Positions 33,620-44,861 of a stretch of 64,000 nucleotides of DNA are shown here, in pieces; position 1 is the first letter of the stretch; each line of letters begins with the position of its first letter. The stretch is from assembly GCA_020283515.1 (NCBI GenBank), contig JAHZTW010000001.1, forward strand, positions 373,965,549 through 374,029,548, in the 5' to 3' direction. This DNA comes from Alliaria petiolata (Eukaryota; Streptophyta; Magnoliopsida; Brassicales; Brassicaceae). Position numbers and translations under genes: made by a program. Under the pieces are notes generated by a model that saw only the letters and a program-made list of their open reading frames with translations, was not told where the DNA came from and made no database searches.

Positions 33620-35515
33620 AACCACGTTCCTGGGTTTTTACAAAGCAAAGGAAGATAAGGCAGTCGCGCTAGATCGATGGCTAGATCGCACGTAATGATC
33701 GATCCAAGCGCCGATCGAGGGCTAGATCGAGGACTTCCATTCGATCTTCTGGGCAAAACGATGGCCGGATCGACCATGAACCTCGAACTCAAGCTGAAAC
33801 GAGCCAAGGATCGATCCATCAGCTCGATCTCAGCTCGAACCACAACAAAGCCCAAGGTACACCATTCCAAAACCATGTATATATCATGCATTTTTGAATT
33901 TTAATTTTATTTCTTGTTGATGGTCTCTCTTGAACTTTTATTACACAAGGGACTGTGTAATTTAAGTTTGGGGGAGAGGTTGAGAGATTTAATTTTGTGT
34001 TTTGTGTTCTTATTTTCCCTTTAAGCATATTTGAGTCTTCATGCATATACATTTGCATAGAAAATCAGAAAAAATTTCAAAATTTTCGGAAAAAAAACTC
34101 ATGTAGCTTGCATTTGCATTGGTAAATATTTTAGGATTAAGTCTAGATTTTTTATCATATAGGTTGTATCATTCACGTGTATAGGGGGTAATTTTCCTTG
34201 TAAAGTGTTTTAAGCTCATGAATTGGTTCAAGGCCCTAGTTAGTAGTCCTTTGATGCTTTATACAAACTTTGAAAGTAAGCTCTAACCATATTTGGACCA
34301 TTTGTCTTGATTTTCTTGGCTTGAAGTTGAAACAAGCATGAATTGAATCCTATCCTATAAATTGGAACCTTAACATGAACTTTTAATTATCATACTTGTG
34401 CATTTGAAAAAGGATACATGGATACATATACATATTTAGGCTTTCTTATTCCTTTCACCACTCTCTTGTAAGCCTAAATAGAACTCCACACCTTAACCCT
34501 TACCCTCCTTTCAAGCCAAATTTAGTGTGTAATATTGTGAGGCCTTATTTTTAATTAAACTTAACATAAAGTGTTAGGTTTAGGAAGACATGTTTAAGCT
34601 CTCATAATGATGCTAGCTTTGCAAATTGAAGCTAGTTTTAAGCTTGATTTGGGGTGGGAGTTCACGGGTTTGAAAAGAAAAAGAGAAGGTGTTAAGGAAA
34701 TGTATGAAAAGGGATACATAGTTTTAAGTGGTTGGTCTTGAATTGTATTGTGAAAAAGCTCAAGTTAAAAAGAGAATGTGATAGCTCTCTTATAAAATGA
34801 AAAGAGACCTAGAGGCCAAGTGCATAAAATAAAAAAAAATATATGAGAAAGAGAGCTATCCAATGGAAAGAAAGGAGCTAATAAATGTATGATCATACCA
34901 CTAGCTATAACAAAGGTTGGAGAAGTTTTTCCTAGAATGAATTTGATGAAGTTCTTGTGGGTTTATTGCTTGGCGTGTTGCCTTGTTTGATTTGGGTAGT
35001 CTCTAGAGGGTGAGTGAGATGAAAAAGAAAATGAATGAGAGGGGAATTAGGTTCATTGTTAGTGTATTTGGGTAGATGAGAGTCTAGTCATGTATGCATA
35101 CATTGCCTTTTACCTTTAGCATTATGCATAAGTTCAATCCTTTTTGAGATAAACCAAAGCTTAGAGTACCCACTTGAATGAGATCATTTTTATCTCATAA
35201 CCTTGTCCCTTAGCCAAATGTATTCGGTTTTAAATGCACAAGTATGATTCACGGTTTGAGCTTAATGAATGTTAAAGGTTAGGATTCTTGGATTGTTTGG
35301 AATAGACAAGTCTTAATTTGAGATTCAATATGTGATGAGTATGGCTAAGTTCTTTGAAGTAGAGTTTGTATACTGCATCCTAGGACTAATAACAAGGACC
35401 ATTGATTTGATTTATTTGAAAAACACTTTTGGAATTTAACCCCCATTTTTAAACCTCTCTCTCGAATTTGTCTTTGTTTGCTTGAGGACAAGCAAAAAGG
35501 CAAGTTTAGGGGAGT
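33620..35515 (+). other. Element 3 3' non-coding region with signature, internal PPT and PPT
   Basis: 33660-33845 is dense in GATCGA words (for example ATGATCGATCCAAG, GGATCGATCC), the family-3 signature. 33949-33980 carries ACACAAGGGACTGTGTAA then TTTAAGTTTGGGGGAG, the internal PPT-like tract. The terminal PPT (AAGTTTAGGGGAGT) is at 35502-35515. The rest is collinear with the 3' region of family 1; no gene. Confidence 0.7.
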
Positions 35516-37181
35516 TGATAAACTCATAATTTAGCATATTTTAGCACTCATTTAGGATAGATTTTGCATTCATATTGCATTTATAATTAGATTTATTGTA
35601 ACTTTGTCCCATTTTAGGCTTTAGGACATGTGCATTAGCATTTGCATATTTCTTGCATGTTTGCATCATTTTCAGGTTATTTGGTGTACTTGGAGCTATC
35701 TTGGACGATGAGCATGGACAAGAAGGTTAAAGAAGAGCTTAAGAGTTGATGGGAGTCAAAGGAAAGCTTGGAAAAGTGAAAAGAGCCTAAGATCGACCTT
35801 AAGATCGAGCTGGTTTGCCCATTCCAAGATTTAGATCGACCACAAGATCGACCAAGCCCGGCCATTCCAAGATTTAGATAGACCACAAGATCGACCAAGC
35901 CCGGCCATTCCAAGATTTAGATCGACCCAGCTACTAGATCCAACAAACAGATCGAGCTGAAGATCGACCAAGCCACTAGATCCAACAAACAGATCGAGCT
36001 GAAGATCGACCAAGCCACTAGATCCTCCGAACCAGTTTCTCCTTCCTTCCTTTGACAGCTCATATTTTGTCTTTTTGTGAGGGGACCAATATTTTTGGAC
36101 CTATATAAGCAACTTTAACCTATTTTCTTAGGTAGACACGAAATTTAGGGATTGTCTCTCCCATTTTAGGTCTAGCCTCCATTGGAGGAAAGGCCTTAGA
36201 GCTTTCTTTTGTAAAACTTTGATTTTTAATTTCAAGTACTTCTCTTTAGCTTTAATCTTTCTTCTTGCTTTGAGCTAACCATATTCAGCACCTCTAATCC
36301 TATGATTATGGGGAGTTCGAATATGTTTAGTGAGTAGATCTTTAGGATTTAAGGACGAGGTGATTAGGAAGGTTTTAAAGGTTAGATCTTGGTATTTTCT
36401 TGTTCTTAACTTTATCCTTTCTTGGTTTGGAGTATCAAATGCTTAAAGACCTTGAGAGAGGCTTTATGATCCAAGAGATTTCCTTTTTCTCATAAGAACT
36501 TGGGGAATCTCTTATGCTCAAACCAAGAGACTAGTATGCCTTAATGACCATGAGAGTAGCAAGTAAGGGCTAGTTAGGCCATGTTAAGATCCGTGCTTCA
36601 TCTCCATCAACCATTCTTTTCCACCACAAACAATGGGTTTGGAGAGAATGAATTATGAGAGGATCTTATCTTATCCACAAACCATGGAAAGATTGCTTCT
36701 TAGGCCTAAGGATAGCTCATTTAGAAATGTGTAGATTTACTTTTTGTAAGCCAAGATCGAAACTTTACCTCCCTAAACATGAACCTCATCTTTGAATCTG
36801 ACATTTGTCATATAAGTATAGTTTCAAAATCTTTCTCCTTTAGATTTAAAGTTTGTTCCTTTCATTTCCTAGAAATAGTCTTATTTGCCTGTGTTTAGAT
36901 TTCGATTTTTACTAATCAGTAGCTTTGTCTTTTAAATTCGTAGAAGTTGATTTCTAGTTAGTTAACATCCCAATAGGGATTTTAAAATAGTTTTCATAAT
37001 TTTTCAATAGCTGCAAGTAGTTGTTTAGGATTTATCTCTTCCATTTAATCCGAATTTGACTTAGCTTTATTTTGCTCTTGCATTCCTAGTATCTTTAACA
37101 CCTAGGCTGGATTGACACCTCACATACTACAATGACATGTGTGTTTGAGGATTGAGTTAAGGCATAAAAATCCTTACATCA
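35516..37181 (+). repeat. Element 3 3' LTR
   Basis: 1666 bp, TGATAAACTC...CCTTACATCA. Repeated units with GATTTAGATCGACC and GAAGATCGACCAAGCC at 35790-36020, then TATA-like CTATATAAGC at 36101-36110. Directly followed by element 1p gag. Confidence 0.85.
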
Positions 37182-38179
37182 ACGGCAAGGTTGAGAAATG
37201 AGCTATCTAACTTCACCCAAAAGAACAATGAGAGCTTTTGTGAAGCATGGGAAAGGTTCAAGTGATACACTACCCAATGCCCTCATCATGGTTTCTCCGA
37301 ATAGACTCTCTTGAGCACTCTCTACCGCGGTGTTCTCCCCAAGTTTAGGATGCTTCTAGACACAGCAAGTAATGGAAACTTCTTGGGTAAATATGTAGAA
37401 GAAGGTCTCGAGCTTGTGGAGAACTTGGCACAAAGTGATGGCAACTATGGTGAAGACTATGATAGATCTTCAAGAGATGGTGGTACCTATGAGGACCAAA
37501 GAAGGAAATAGATGAAATCTCTTAATGAGAAAATAGATAAGTTGCTCCAAACTTCACAAAAGCATGTTCCCTTTGTGGGTGATTTGATGACAGTCAAGGG
37601 GTAAAACAAGATTTGGATGAGGATTGCCAAGAAGAGGTCAACTATGTGAGTGGCCAAGGTTATCAACAAGGATACAACAACTATAGGAACAATAATCTTT
37701 CCTATAGGAGTACAAATGTGGAGAACCCCCAAGATCAAGTCTACCCTCAACAAGAACAAGGAGGTCAACAAAAACCCTTTGTCCCTTTCAAACAACAACA
37801 AGGATATGTTCTCAAGAATAACTACCAAGGGAACAACCAAGGAAACAAAGGGAATTATCAGTCCAAGCGAGGCCCTCCACCGGGTTTTGGACATTATTTG
37901 GATATGCGGAATGTGTTCCAACAAATTCTCCAAGGTCAAGCAAGTAATGCTCTTGATTTGAGTAAGAAGATGGCTGAAATTCACAACAAAGTGGATTGCT
38001 CTTACAATGACCTTAACTCCAAGTTTGACACTTTGAGCTCCAAGATAAAGCAAATGGAGAACAACAAAGGCATTGCTTCTTCTTCTACACGCCTTCAAGC
38101 TTCTTTGCCCGGTAAACCCGAGCCAAACCCCAAAGACTGTTGCAATGCTATCTACTCTATTGATGAAGAAGAGTATTAG
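37182..38179 (+). pseudogene. Element 1p Gag, C-terminal part (pseudogene)
   Basis: Resumes the gag interrupted at 27970: LRNELSNFTQKNNESFCEAW, then YRGVLPKFRMLLDTASNGNF, an Asn/Gln/Tyr-rich stretch (GYNNYRNNNLSYRS) and a coiled-coil-like spacer. Stops: near 37262, TAG at 37509-37511, and TAG at 38177-38179, with a frame change near 37590. Homologous to 24540-25560 of element 1m on the other strand. Confidence 0.75.
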
Positions 38180-39376
38180 CGAGTGGTGGCTGAATTTGAG
38201 CAACTATTTGAGTGTCCCAATGAAGCATCTATAGTCAATGAGGACATTCCAGTTCTAGTGGGGGAGGAGGTCATTGAAAATGACCATTTGGTTGTTGCTA
38301 AACCAAAGGGTAAGAAAGAGCTTGCTGAGGATGTGATCTCTACACAAGCAAGAGGTTTTGAGAAGGAAAGAGAAGTGGCTAAGAAGACTGAAGTTGAGGC
38401 TTATGATCTCCTTGTCTACAAGCCACCACTCCCTTTTCCTGAACCGGTGTTGACAAAGGCACAAAAGAAGCTACTCTCAAGTTTTAGAGGGAGTATGGGG
38501 AAAGTTGGTGCACCTTTACCTAAGGTGGATAATTTGTCCCAATTCAAGGGTCAAATAAGATTCATCAAGGACTTGCTTGCCAAAATAGAGAAGGTTGAGG
38601 AGCTGATTGAGGGTCTAGACCCACCAAGCGCAACAAGGAAGGAGTCCAAGGTCGTCAAAAAGCTTGGAAATCCGGGAAAGTTTTTGATTTCTTGTTCTCT
38701 TGGGGACTTAAAGATTGAGGAAGCCTTGTGTGACTCAGGCTCAAGTGTCAATGTGATGTCCCTTAAGATGTTCAAAAATCTTGGGATCACTACTATGAAG
38801 AAGTATCCATCACACATCACATTTGTTGATGCTTTCTCAAGGCAACCACTAGGCCTTGTAGAGGATTATCCATTGAGAGTTGGGGAATGTCTAGTCCCAA
38901 TTGATTTAATTGTCATGGACATGGTTCAAGTAGCAAGGCTACCTCTTCTTCTAGGGACACCCTTCCTCAACACAGCTAGTGCAAGCCTTGACTTCATCAA
39001 TAAGAGGGTGATTCTCAAGAACGTAGATGCAAGGATCTTCTATCCTATGAAACGTTCTGTTTTAAGCCTATGTGGAACCATAACATGTGACACTATTGAG
39101 GCTGAAGAAGGATCACCAAAGGAGCAGCTGATGGGTCTCGCTTGTGTGGGGATGAGTGAGAATGAAGCCCTTGATCACAATGAGTATGATGGGCCAAGCT
39201 TTGATGGTGAGAGTCTTCTAGCAATGTTTGATGGGCTCAAGATTTTGGAGCCAATAGCTGAGCCACCAAAGAAGTCTAAGAAGAAGAAGAAGGTGCTGCA
39301 AGCTGGAGCAGGCACCTTGTACATCAAGAAAGGAGGAGGAAAGCTAATTCCACTCCTTGTTCACCCCCATGCCTAA
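38180..39376 (+). pseudogene. Element 1p spacer and aspartic protease
   Basis: About 398 open codons after the TAG at 38177. An acidic spacer, a proline-rich link (YKPPLPFPEPVLTKAQKK), then the retropepsin domain: active site ALCDSGSSVNVMS with Asp at 38732, and the conserved flap/C-lobe part RLPLLLGTPFLNTASASLDF. C-terminus is Lys-rich (KKSKKKKKVLQAG). The protease part looks unbroken. It would cleave Gag. In autonomous Athila it is followed by RT; here the ORF ends and the conserved non-coding motif follows 27 bases later. Confidence 0.8.
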
Positions 39377-39402
39377 GGGTTTGAAAAGTCAAGCTTAGTG
39401 AC

Positions 39403-39433
39403 TTTAAACAAGCGCACTTGGGAGGCACTCCCA
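39403..39433 (+). other. Conserved post-protease motif, element 1p
   Basis: TTTAAACAAGCGCACTTGGG then AGGCACTCCC; equivalent motifs lie at 14821-14849, 23682-23713, 50010-50038 and 53484-53512. Confidence 0.7.
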
Positions 39434-39554
39434 TGTCTATCTTTGTATATATTTGCACTTTTTAATTCAATAATGTGTTTTTAGTTTTTGTGGATGACAG
39501 GTTTGGATTGATGAGGTTGAGCCAAGAGCAAAAGCTTGCCAAGGAAATTTTGGC

Positions 39555-39780
39555 ACTTTATCGAGCTATGTATCGACCTACCAAGGTCGATACAGCTCTT
39601 ACAGAGAATTTGGTGGAGTCATATCAGGATTTTGTATCGACCTAGATACAGACGGGCCAGGGAAATTTTGACCTCCGTATCGGGCATCTGTATCGAGCTA
39701 CCTAACTCGATACATTTTTAAAAGCCGCTTCTGCAAGCGTAACGAGCTATGTATCGACCTAAATAGCTCGATACGTCCCT
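39555..39780. repeat. Family-1 signature array in the post-protease linker (1p)
   Basis: ATCGACC...GGTCGATAC, TATCGAGC...ACTCGATAC and TATCGACC...GCTCGATACG pairs about 60-70 bp apart. The last ends next to the splice donor. Collinear with 23395-23570. Confidence 0.8.
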
Positions 39781-39787
39781 TTTCCAG

Positions 39788-40482
39788 GTAAGTCAATGGG
39801 GTTTGACCGGTTTAATTCGGTTCTTTCCCCTTCTTCTTCCCCAAACACGAAAATCTCCCCATTCACACACACTTGCGATTTTTTTGGTCTCTCTCTCTCT
39901 CTCTCAATTTTTAAGCAATTTTCGTGATTCCAAGTGCCTCTTGCTCGATTTCTTGTGCTCATATTGATTTTAAGTCGATTTCGTTCATCCCTTCGCTCTC
40001 TAACGAGGTAAATAATCCAAAAAACCAAGTTTTTCATCTTTTGCTCTAATGGTGGAAAATTTGAGGAATTTTGTATTGGGATGTTCGAATTGATTGTTTA
40101 TGGCTTGGGCATTGCTTGATTATGGTTAGGGAGTAGATTTCGAGTGCTATACTAGGATTTCCATGGTTAATTTTCGAAAATTTGACACTTAGGGTTCATG
40201 GTGCAAAATTTCAAATTACTCTCTTGAACCTTATTAGATTTGGGGGTTTTCACTTGCATTAGTTTGCATTAACCATTCTTATGCATTGCCAATAGATAGC
40301 ACTCGAATTTAGACAACTTGAAAATTTTGTAAATTTTGTATTTGCCAAATTTTTGCTAAGTGTTGGTTTTGGGGGAAAATTCGAACATTTGGCATTGATC
40401 TTGTTTGTTGCTTGCTAATTGCCATTGTTGGTTGTTCAAGGTGAGTTGCTTACTCACTCTACGAGTTTTGTTTCTCCTATAG
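39788..40482 (+). other. Predicted 5'-UTR intron upstream of element 1p ORF1
   Basis: Donor TTCCAG|GTAAGT at 39788, acceptor CTCCTATAG ending 40482, then GTACA and ATG. A CT run lies at 39889-39905. Both sites are conserved in 1m. Could instead be used from the genomic RNA to make a spliced ORF1 message. Confidence 0.65.
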
Positions 40483-40487
40483 GTACA

Positions 40488-42213
40488 ATGGGAAGAACCA
40501 AGGAAGATCAAGCAACACAAGGAGCAAGCTCTCAAGCAAGGACATCAAAGAACCAAGGGAAGAAGAAAGTGGTAGGAGGACCGAGATAATGGGAGTGAGG
40601 AGGAACAGTTGGTGCTTGGGTCAAAGAAGAAATTCCCCACGAGAACCTCGAAAGAAAAATCAAAGGCCACGTAAGAGGGGCCGAAAAAGAAGCTAACACC
40701 CGAGGAACTCCTCAAGGCATTCATAGGTATGCGGTTCAAAGCAACGAAGTACCTGCATGAGCAGACGCTTCGAGCCTTGGGGATCTTTGAGGACTTCCAA
40801 ACTCTCTTCACCAACATGGGATTGGCCAAGTTCATCACCATGGCCCATCCCGCTTACAAACTCGCGACATATGAGTTCCTATCTTCCCTCACCGCGCACT
40901 TCTACTATGACGGAGAGGATTCACCACCGCGAGATGGTCATGGCTTCATCAAGTTCAAGATCCATAGGACCATCTACACAATGTCCTTACGCCAACTGAA
41001 CGAGACCTTTGGTTTCCGAGAAGGAGAAAGGAGAACAAAGATGCTCACCATTGATGAGTGTGAGTTGAAAGGCTTGGGGGAGACAATCGCGGTTGGGAAG
41101 TTTAAACCGGGAGGAAGCACGTGGACTATGATAAGGCATCCTGTGTTAAGGTATGCACACAAGGCTCTTGCTCACACTTTCTATGCAAGGAAGGAAGCCG
41201 GGAAAGTCACCAAGAAGGAGCTCGAGTTGCTAGATGTTCGTCTTTCCAAGTTCATCGGGTTTCACACGAGAGGAGGCACAAGAGTCCAAGGGGATAGGAC
41301 GGGAGTTGGTATGGTTAGCATATTGGTTAGGCAGTTGCTCTCCTACCAAGATTGGGTTGTCTTGATGAAGGACAAGGATCCCGAGCTTAGCATCGGCGGG
41401 ATCATAACACAGATTCTCGAGGCTTGTGGACATCGGTTAGGGACGGATGGCATTGACCTCGAGTGGATGGACATCTTCTACCTTGGAAGGACTATGTTTC
41501 TCTCGGAAAGGTTAGGCCACCGGTTCGCTTACAAGTTCGCAGTAGACACAAAAACCGAGGCCAAGATTTGTCTCCCGAACTCGCACGCCACCTCTTTCCA
41601 AGACATCTACCACATCGACTTTATGCCCCCATATGAGGACCTCTACAATCCCGCTGTCAATCTGCCTCTCCACTCCATTGCCAAGAGAGGGACATTTGAC
41701 TTTGACCCAACCCAAGTTCTTGAAGAGGAAGAAGAAGTGGAAGAAGAGGACGAAGCTCCGAGCCCGGTTTATGGTAGCGAGAGATACTACTTCTCCTCTT
41801 GCATAGACCTGATGCCAAGCCCGACATTAAGAGAAGCCCATGGAAACATTGGTCTTCTCAAGAGGTGGAACAAGTACCAAGACCGGGCCATTAAGAAGCT
41901 CGGCGAAACGGTGAAAGATTTGAAGAGGACGGTAAAGTGGCTAAAGGCCATCGTCAAGGGGAAATCTTCCACAAGGGCTAGAGAAGAGGGCACTAGCGTT
42001 GTGGCAGAGGAAGAAGCTGAGGGGGAGAGTGAAATGGACCTCGATAGGCGCCATTCATTCCATGTGCATCCAAGGGAAGCATTCCAAGTAAACCCAGCTC
42101 GCTCTTCCTCCCACGAAGCACGGCCAAGGAAGAGAAAGCTGACCCGCTCACCAGCCCAATCCTCGAGCAATCAGTCGCTCTCTTTGGGATCCTCTTCCTC
42201 TTCACAGTTTTGA
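40488..42213 (+). pseudogene. ATHILA ORF-1-family protein of element 1p (N-terminal breaks)
   Basis: ATG 40488 after the predicted acceptor. A frame change near 40575-40595 and TAA near 40672 break the basic N-terminus; from 40675 to 42213 the frame is open. Hallmarks: HPAYKLATYEFLSSLTAHFY, FIKFKIHRTIYTMSLRQLNE, then an acidic run and a basic/Ser-rich tail (ARPRKRKLTRSP). Close homologue of 20910-22688 and more distant homologue of 12364-13645. Nuclear location is inferred from the basic tail; molecular role unknown. Confidence 0.8.
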
Positions 42214-44018
42214 GGTACCTCCACCTCCCTTGTATATATATCTTCTAGTTTTTATTATTTTGTTTTTATGTCTTGTTGATTGAGGTCTCCTCTAGACTTT
42301 TATTACNCCTCCACCTCCCTTGTATATATATCTTCTAGTTTTTATTATTTTGTTTTTATGTCTTGTTGATTGAGGTCTCCTCTAGACTTTTATTACACAA
42401 GGGACTGTAATTTAAGTTTGGGGGAGAGGTTGAGAGATTTGACATGTTTTTTGTGAGTCTTATTTTCCTTTCATGCATATTTGAGTCTCATGCATACACT
42501 TAAGGCATAGAAAAACCAAAAAAAAATGAAAAATTTGAAAATTTTCAAAAAAGAAAGTCATTTAGATGTTGCATTTGCATTTTAGAATTGGGTCTAGTTG
42601 CATTTCATATAGGGGTTGTATTTATTTGCATTGAGAGCAATGATAAGCTAATCCGTGTAGAGTGCCAACTCTTGTAATCAATTTAGTAGTTCTTTGATGC
42701 ATTTAAACTAGTCTTAAAAGTAAGGAAGAACCATGCTTGGATCACTTCACTTGTCACCTAGAACTTAGTCGAAATAGGGTCTTGAATTTGATAACCAACT
42801 CTACTCACTTGAACCGAATTTTGACATCTAATTATCATGTCTTGCATTGAAAGTGAATTCGTGGATAATACACATACTTGAGCTTTCTTACTCACTTTGC
42901 CACCCTCTTGCTAGCTCAAGTAATACCCCCACCTTACCTTACCTCCTTTGAAGCCAAATGTTCTAGTGAAATTGATTGTGAGGCCTTATTTTGATTGAAC
43001 TTAGCATAAAGTGTTAGGTTTGAGAAGAAAAGTTTAGGCTCTCATGTAGATTCTAGCTCATACATTTTGGGGCTAGCTTTAGGCTTAGGATTTGGGGTAT
43101 GGGTCGTGGTGTCACTTGGTGCTTTGATTTTGGAATTATATGCTTGCATTTAGCATGATGAGTTGTGGAAAGGAGTAGAAGGAAAAGGGTAAAAAGAGGC
43201 TTGAAAGGAAATAAGGAAAGCAAAGTTTGAAATGGTGGATCTTGTGTGGATGAAGAATATAGCTCTAAGTTTGAAAAGTTTAGGTAGCCTTAAGAAAAGA
43301 AAAAGAAAAAAATCAAAAAAGCCAAAAGGACAAAGAAAAGAAAGGGCTACCTAGGAATAAAAAGAAGAGCTAAGTTTGTAAAAGATCACACCATTCGCTA
43401 TGAGATAAAGGTTGAAGAAGATTCCCCTTAGAGCTTTAAAAGAAAAGAGATTCATGGGTTTACCAAGGCACAAAGAGTCTTGGGAGAAAATGGTAGCTTT
43501 AGAGGATTGAGTGAGCATAAAAAGAAATTATGAGAGGGGCTTAGGGTCATTGATAGCATTATGGGTAGATGAGAGTCTAGTCTTGTATGCATCACTTGTC
43601 TTTTACCTTTAGCATTATGCATGAAATTTAATCATCTTTGAGTGAAAACCCTTATGCGAATTGGAAGCCACATGAATTGAGATCATTCTTATCTGAATGC
43701 CTAGTCCCTTAGGCAAATGAATTCACTTGCATTGCATTGTCATGATTCACGGTTTGCAATTTAATGAATGTTAAAGAGTTGGTTGGATAGGGAGACTTAT
43801 CTAGATTGAGTTCTTTGTGCATTTGATTGTTGTGATGAGCATGGCTAGCTCTTTTGGAGTAGGATGAATTCAAGTGCATCTTAGAGTTAAGAACTAGGAA
43901 ATTGAGTTGATTATGTTTGTTGGCATTCTTGGATATTGAGCTCTCACTTTCAAACCTCTCTCTTAGATTTGTCATGTTTGTTTGCTTGAGGGCAAGCAAA
44001 AGCCAAGTTTGGAGGAGT
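42214..44018 (+). other. Element 1p 3' non-coding region with internal PPT and PPT
   Basis: No gene. Internal PPT-like tract (ACACAAGGGACTGTAA, then TTTAAGTTTGGGGGAG) at about 42395-42426; terminal PPT AAGTTTGGAGGAG at 44005-44017. Collinear with 19294-20909 of 1m. Confidence 0.7.
42218..42396. other. Single-N join with 89-bp duplicated overlap (assembly artefact)
   Basis: 42218-42306 and 42308-42396 appear identical around the N at 42307. Confidence 0.85.
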
Positions 44019-44861
44019 TGATATACTCATAATTTAGTATATCTTAGCATTCATTTTAGATAGTTTTGCATGTTCTTCTGCATCCATTTAGTCATTTTTA
44101 GTCCCATTTACATCCATATTAGAGTCTAGTGAGTTTTAGCTTAAGGTGTTGCATGTTTGTACATATTAAGTCCTTATTAGGTGTCTTGGAGGCTTGGAGG
44201 ACCCTATGGAGTGATGGATGACAAGGAGGAGGAAGAGAAGATGTCCAAACGAGAAGCAGACGAGTTTTAGAAGTGTATCGACCATGGTGTCGACCTACCA
44301 AGGTCGATATGACCCGGCAGGAAGAAAAGGAGCAGCGTATCGGACGTTTGTATCGACCTACTAAGGTCGATGCAAGGCCCATCTGGAGAAAAGTCGCGAG
44401 CATATCGGGCATTTGTATCGAGCTAGCAAGCTCGATACACACCTCAGCGGAAGATCAAGCCTAGCGTGTCGAGCTTCATGTCGAGCTACCAAGCTCGACA
44501 CGGCCCTTGAAGTAAGTTTTTAGCAGCGTATCGAGCTGCATATCGACCTAGCAAGCTCGATATGCTGCCCGATTTTCAGACCTTAACCGAGTCAGTACCC
44601 GGTTTGTTCTGGGTTGACCCGGTTCGTCCACTGTTCACTATAAAAATAGTAAGTGACCTAAATTTTCCTAAGTATCTTTTAATTTTTTGTTCTTGCTTAG
44701 AAAACCTTCCCTTTTGGTTTCTAAGTGATTTTGTAAGACATTTATCTAAGTTTATGCAATTTAGTACTTACCTTTCTTAATCTTTCTTATCTATCTCTCT
44801 AATCATGTTTATCTTCATCTCTTTCATAGGATTTGAGGGTCTAATCATGATTTGTGAGTAG
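44019..44861 (+). repeat. Element 1p 3' LTR, first 843 bp
   Basis: Starts TGATATACTC after the PPT; signature array at 44275-44575, TATA region near 44638. Cut at 44861 by the family-2 element; AGTAG (44857-44861) would be its target duplication, but the other copy is not found because the right end is rearranged. Confidence 0.85.

Larger units (their letters stand above)
29500..37181 (+). mobile_element. Element 3: short non-autonomous LTR element in 1p gag
   Basis: 5' LTR (start in gap, to 32859, with a solo LTR inside), internal region 32860-35515, 3' LTR 35516-37181. The internal part is only about 2.7 kb: one acidic ORF and a 3' non-coding region homologous to those of family 1. No PBS follows the 5' LTR, and no gag core, protease, RT, integrase or ORF1 is seen. 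It resembles a deletion derivative of an Athila-like element mobilised in trans. Confidence 0.8.
25894..44861 (+). mobile_element. Element 1p: Athila-like element inserted in 1m gag, hosts several insertions
   Basis: Plus strand. 5' LTR 25894-27446, tRNA-Asp PBS, gag (split), protease, palindrome linker, intron, ORF1, 3' non-coding region, PPT and 3' LTR (from 44019, cut at 44861 by family 2). It is oriented opposite to 1m and begins inside the gag of 1m. Insertions in its gag: a family-2 LTR, then (after a gap) element 3. RT, RNase H and integrase are absent between protease and ORF1. Confidence 0.85.

Noticed and set aside
37487..38203. Minus-strand 238-residue ORF
   Set aside because: Antisense to the well-supported gag of element 1p.
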